From assembly GCF_000308875.1 (NCBI RefSeq), contig NZ_BAGL01000085.1, forward strand, positions 1 to 64,000: a DNA stretch of 64,000 nt, read 5' to 3'. The notes under the pieces were generated by a model. The model was not told where the DNA came from. It worked only from the letters and a program-made list of their open reading frames with translations, and ran no database searches. This document shows positions 61,396 through 64,000 of this stretch, piece by piece. Each line of letters starts with the position of its first letter. Positions within the stretch are counted from its first letter, which is position 1. Source of the stretch: Nocardia transvalensis NBRC 15921. GTDB taxonomy: Bacteria; Actinomycetota; Actinomycetes; Mycobacteriales; Mycobacteriaceae. Position numbers and translations under genes: made by a program.

Positions 61396-62592
61396 TCAGC
61401 CGACCAGCCGCGCCGCCGCGCGCGCGATGGCCAGCTCCTCGTCGGTGGGCACCACCAGCACGGCGACCTCGGATCCGGCGGGCGAGATATAGCGCGCCGC
61501 ACGGTCTTTCGCGGTATTGCGCTCGGTGTCGACGGCGATGCCGAAGCCCTCCAGCCCGGCCAGCGCGTCGGCCCGCACGGGCGGGCTGTTCTCCCCGACG
61601 CCGGCGGTGAACGTGATCGCGTCCACCCGGCCCAGCTCGACCAGGTAGGCACCGAGGTAACGGCGCAGCCGATGCACGTAGACGTCGTAGGCCAGCCGGG
61701 CCGCCGTGTCCCCGGACTCGATGAGGCGGAACAGTTCCCGGAAGTCGTTGACGCCGGACAGTCCCTTGATCCCCGAATCACGGTTGAGCAGATCGTCGAT
61801 CTCGCCGATCCCCATCCCGGCGGTGCGAGCGAGATGCAGCAGGATTCCCGGATCGATGTCACCGGAGCGAGTGCCCATGACCAGCCCCTCGAGCGGAGTG
61901 AGCCCCATACTCGTATCCACCGCGCGCCCGCCCCGGATCGCCGATGCCGACGCGCCGTTGCCGAGGTGGAAGACGATCTGGTTCAGTTCCGCCGGATCGC
62001 GACCCAGCAGCCGCGCCGCCTGCTCGGACACGTACTCGTGCGAGGTGCCGTGGAACCCGTAGCGTCGAATGCCGTGCGCCGCAGCCACTTTCGCATCGAT
62101 GGCGTAGGTCTTGGCGGCGTCGGGCAGGCCGTGGAAGAACGCGGTGTCGAACACCGCGACCTGCGGCACGTCGGGCAGTAGCGCACGCGCGGATTCGATC
62201 CCGGTCACATTGGCCGGATTGTGCAGCGGCGCAAGCGAAGACAGCTCGTCGATCGAACGCAGTACGTCGTCGTCTATCAGAGTGGGCCGGTAGAACACCT
62301 CGCCGCCGTGCACGACCCGGTGCCCGACCGCGGTGAGCCCGGCGGTGGTCAGATCGCGCCCGCCCCGGGCGAACAGGTCGAAGACGATGCGCAGACCGGC
62401 GGCATGATCCGGAACCGAGCCGTGGTGTTCGAGGGTCTGCCCGTCACTGTGATGTTCGACGGTGGGCGCGTCCGCCGCGACCGGTTCGCCGATGCGCGAC
62501 ACCTGGCCCGAGGCCACGACCTCACCCGAATCCGGTTCCAGCAGCTGGTATTTGATCGACGACGACCCGGAGTTGATCACCAGGACCTGCAT
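61396..62592 (-). CDS. ackA: Acetate kinase, 398 aa
   Basis: Interconverts acetyl phosphate and ADP with acetate and ATP. Blocks: VLVINSGSSSIKYQLLEPDS at the N-terminus, AVGHRVVHGGEVFYRPTLID, PLHNPANVTGIESARALLP, AVFDTAFFHGLPDAAKTYAI, RYGFHGTSHEYVSEQAARLL, FHLGNGASASAIRGGRAVDT and FTAGVGENSPPVR. AGGAGG precedes ATG 62592 at six bases. Downstream of pta with a 23-base gap. Ends two bases from the pknG stop. Confidence 0.96.
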   Translation of the reverse strand: MQVLVINSGSSSIKYQLLEPDSGEVVASGQVSRIGEPVAADAPTVEHHSDGQTLEHHGSVPDHAAGLRIVFDLFARGGRDLTTAGLTAVGHRVVHGGEVFYRPTLIDDDVLRSIDELSSLAPLHNPANVTGIESARALLPDVPQVAVFDTAFFHGLPDAAKTYAIDAKVAAAHGIRRYGFHGTSHEYVSEQAARLLGRDPAELNQIVFHLGNGASASAIRGGRAVDTSMGLTPLEGLVMGTRSGDIDPGILLHLARTAGMGIGEIDDLLNRDSGIKGLSGVNDFRELFRLIESGDTAARLAYDVYVHRLRRYLGAYLVELGRVDAITFTAGVGENSPPVRADALAGLEGFGIAVDTERNTAKDRAARYISPAGSEVAVLVVPTDEELAIARAAARLVG

Positions 62593-62615
62593 CGCACGCC
62601 TCCTGTCTGCCACGA

Positions 62616-64000
62616 TCATTCCGGCCGCGACTGCGCCTGGATGGCGGTGATCGCGACGGTATTCACGATATCGGCGACCAGCGCGCCCCGGGACAGGTCG
62701 TTCACGGGTTTGCGCAGCCCCTGCAACACCGGGCCGATCGCCACCGCGCCCGCACTGCGCTGCACGGCCTTGTAGGTGTTGTTGCCGGTATTGAGGTCCG
62801 GGAAGATGAACACCGTCGCGCGCCCGGCCACCTCGGAATTCGGCAGTTTGGCGCTGGCCACCGTCGGCTCGATCGCCGCGTCGTACTGGATCGGCCCCTC
62901 CACCAGCAGCTGCGGCGCGCGCTCGTGCACGAGTTTGGTGGCGGTGCGCACCTTGTCGACATCGGCGCCGGTCCCGGATTCGCCGGTCGAATAGGACAGC
63001 ATCGCGACGCGCGGATCGATGCCGAACTGCTCGGCGGTGCGCGCGGAGGAGATCGCGATATCGGCCAGCTGCTCGGCGGTCGGATCCGGCACGACCGCGC
63101 AGTCGCCGTAGGCGAGCACCCGGTCGGCCAGGCACATGAGGAACACGCTGGAGACGGTGGACACCCCCGGCTCGGTCTTGATGATCTCGAACGACGGCCG
63201 GATGGTGTGCGCGGTCGTGTGCGCCGCGCCGGACACCATGCCGGCCGCGATGCCGTCGTGCACCATCATCGTGCCGAAATACGAGATGTCGGAGACCAGT
63301 TCGCGCGCCCGGTCGACGGTCATGCCCTTGTGGGCGCGCAGCTGCGCGTACTCCTCGGCGAACCGCTCGCACAGGTCGCTGGTCTGCGGATTCAACACCT
63401 CCGCCGCATCGATGTCGACGCCGAGTTCGGCCGCGCGGCCCCGCACCGCGGCCTCGTCGCCGAGGATGGTCAGGTCGGCGATCTTGCGTTGCAGCACCCG
63501 GCCGGCCGCGCGCAGGATGCGGTCGTCGGTGCCCTCCGGCAGCACGATCCGGCGGCGGTCCGTCCGCGCCCGCTCCACCAGCTGGTATTCGAACATCTGC
63601 GGGGTCACCACCGACGGGGCCGGAACGGCGATGCGCTCCATGAGCTTGCGCCCGTCGACCCGCTGCTCCATCAGCGCCAGCGCGGTGTCGACCTTGCGGA
63701 TGCTCGACAGCGACACCCGGCCACGGGTGCGCGCGGCGGCGTTCGTGGTGTCGAAGGTGCCCAGGGAGGTGGTGAGGATCGGCAGTTTCGGGCGCAGGCC
63801 CTCGATCAGCCGCGCGATCGCCGGATCGGGCAGCATATCGCCGTTCATGATGATGCCCGCGAGCGACGGAAACCCTTCCGCCTCATGGGCGTTCACGAGC
63901 GCCAGCAGCGCGTCGGAGCGGTCGCCGGGCACGATGACGGCCACACCGTCGGTCAGCCGCTCGAGGATGTGCTCGGCGGTCATGCCGCCGACCATCACCG
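62616..64000 (-). CDS. pta: Phosphate acetyltransferase (N-terminus outside window)
   Basis: Converts acetyl-CoA and phosphate to acetyl phosphate. 461 residues are visible. The part missing to the right is the N-terminal P-loop (AAA_26/DRTGG-type) domain; the last visible residues VGGMTAEHILERLTDGVAVI belong to the DRTGG domain. The catalytic phosphate acetyltransferase domain starts near QLVERARTDRRRIVLPEGTD and includes GMTVDRARELVSDISYFGTM, GMVSGAAHTTAHTIRPSFEI and FPDLNTGNNTYKAVQRSAGA. First gene of the pta-ackA operon. Confidence 0.95.
   Translation of the reverse strand, partial: VMVGGMTAEHILERLTDGVAVIVPGDRSDALLALVNAHEAEGFPSLAGIIMNGDMLPDPAIARLIEGLRPKLPILTTSLGTFDTTNAAARTRGRVSLSSIRKVDTALALMEQRVDGRKLMERIAVPAPSVVTPQMFEYQLVERARTDRRRIVLPEGTDDRILRAAGRVLQRKIADLTILGDEAAVRGRAAELGVDIDAAEVLNPQTSDLCERFAEEYAQLRAHKGMTVDRARELVSDISYFGTMMVHDGIAAGMVSGAAHTTAHTIRPSFEIIKTEPGVSTVSSVFLMCLADRVLAYGDCAVVPDPTAEQLADIAISSARTAEQFGIDPRVAMLSYSTGESGTGADVDKVRTATKLVHERAPQLLVEGPIQYDAAIEPTVASAKLPNSEVAGRATVFIFPDLNTGNNTYKAVQRSAGAVAIGPVLQGLRKPVNDLSRGALVADIVNTVAITAIQAQSRPE

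Overview
The window is high-GC actinobacterial DNA, and the gene content and order point to Nocardia or a close relative in the Mycobacteriales. The main evidence is order. Reading across the window, psd, pssA, an Rv0435c-type double AAA ATPase, an Rv0433-type ligase, sodC, Rv0431-, Rv0430-, def-, Rv0428c-, xthA- and Rv0426c-type genes, thiC, thiD, thiG-thiS-thiO, thiE, mutT3, an Rv0412c-type gene, glnH, pknG, ackA and pta appear in the same order as the Mycobacterium tuberculosis block Rv0408-Rv0437c, as I remember that map. Interrupting this backbone are insertions that the M. tuberculosis block lacks.

Layout. 1-3757: end of a response-regulator/thioredoxin-reductase fusion, a polyketide cyclase-like protein, a SIMPL lipoprotein, a KAS III enzyme and a small stress membrane protein. 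3835-9422: phosphatidylethanolamine synthesis (psd-pssA), the AAA ATPase and an unrecognised multi-pass membrane protein. 9581-15578: a tightly overlapping mnh/mrp Na+/H+ antiporter operon (fused A/B, then C, D, E, F, G). 15728-23314: PAP2 protein, glutamate-cysteine ligase-like enzyme, SodC, peptide deformylase, acetyltransferase, exonuclease III. 23502-27802: FadE5-like acyl-CoA dehydrogenase, divergent TetR regulator, homogentisate dioxygenase. 27874-31367: TPP riboswitch-thiC, TetR, thiD. 31404-35593: F420-type oxidoreductase, two membrane glycosyltransferases and tRNA-Glu. 35737-44814: a seven-gene catabolic operon (AtuA-type protein, two acyl-CoA dehydrogenases, biotin-dependent acyl-CoA carboxylase, enoyl-CoA hydratase, TetR) matching Rv0976c-Rv0971c of M. 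tuberculosis. 44998-50620: small membrane protein, class III cyclase, ABC exporter, CutA and a lower-GC XRE regulator island. 50671-64000: thiG-thiS-thiO, thiE, molybdopterin oxidoreductase, mutT3, the Rv0412c-glnH-pknG operon, and ackA-pta.

The most interesting feature is a dispersed non-coding repeat family at seven places, each beside the 3' end of a gene. The unit is a hairpin, TTYCCGGC-9 nt loop-GCCGGRAA, usually present as two inverted copies. Every arm keeps a perfect internal stem, yet in all six complete pairs one arm is the TTCCGG type and the other the CCCGG type. A 21-23 bp satellite, half conserved and half locus-specific, extends from the CCCGG-type arm. This looks like a REPIN-like system whose mobilising enzyme is not in the window.

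Thiamine synthesis is spread over three loci (thiC, thiD, thiGSO/thiE). The pknG operon and the ackA-pta operon converge with two bases between stop codons. Three TetR-type regulators sit beside or within catabolic or thiamine genes, and palindromes near two of them are candidate operators.
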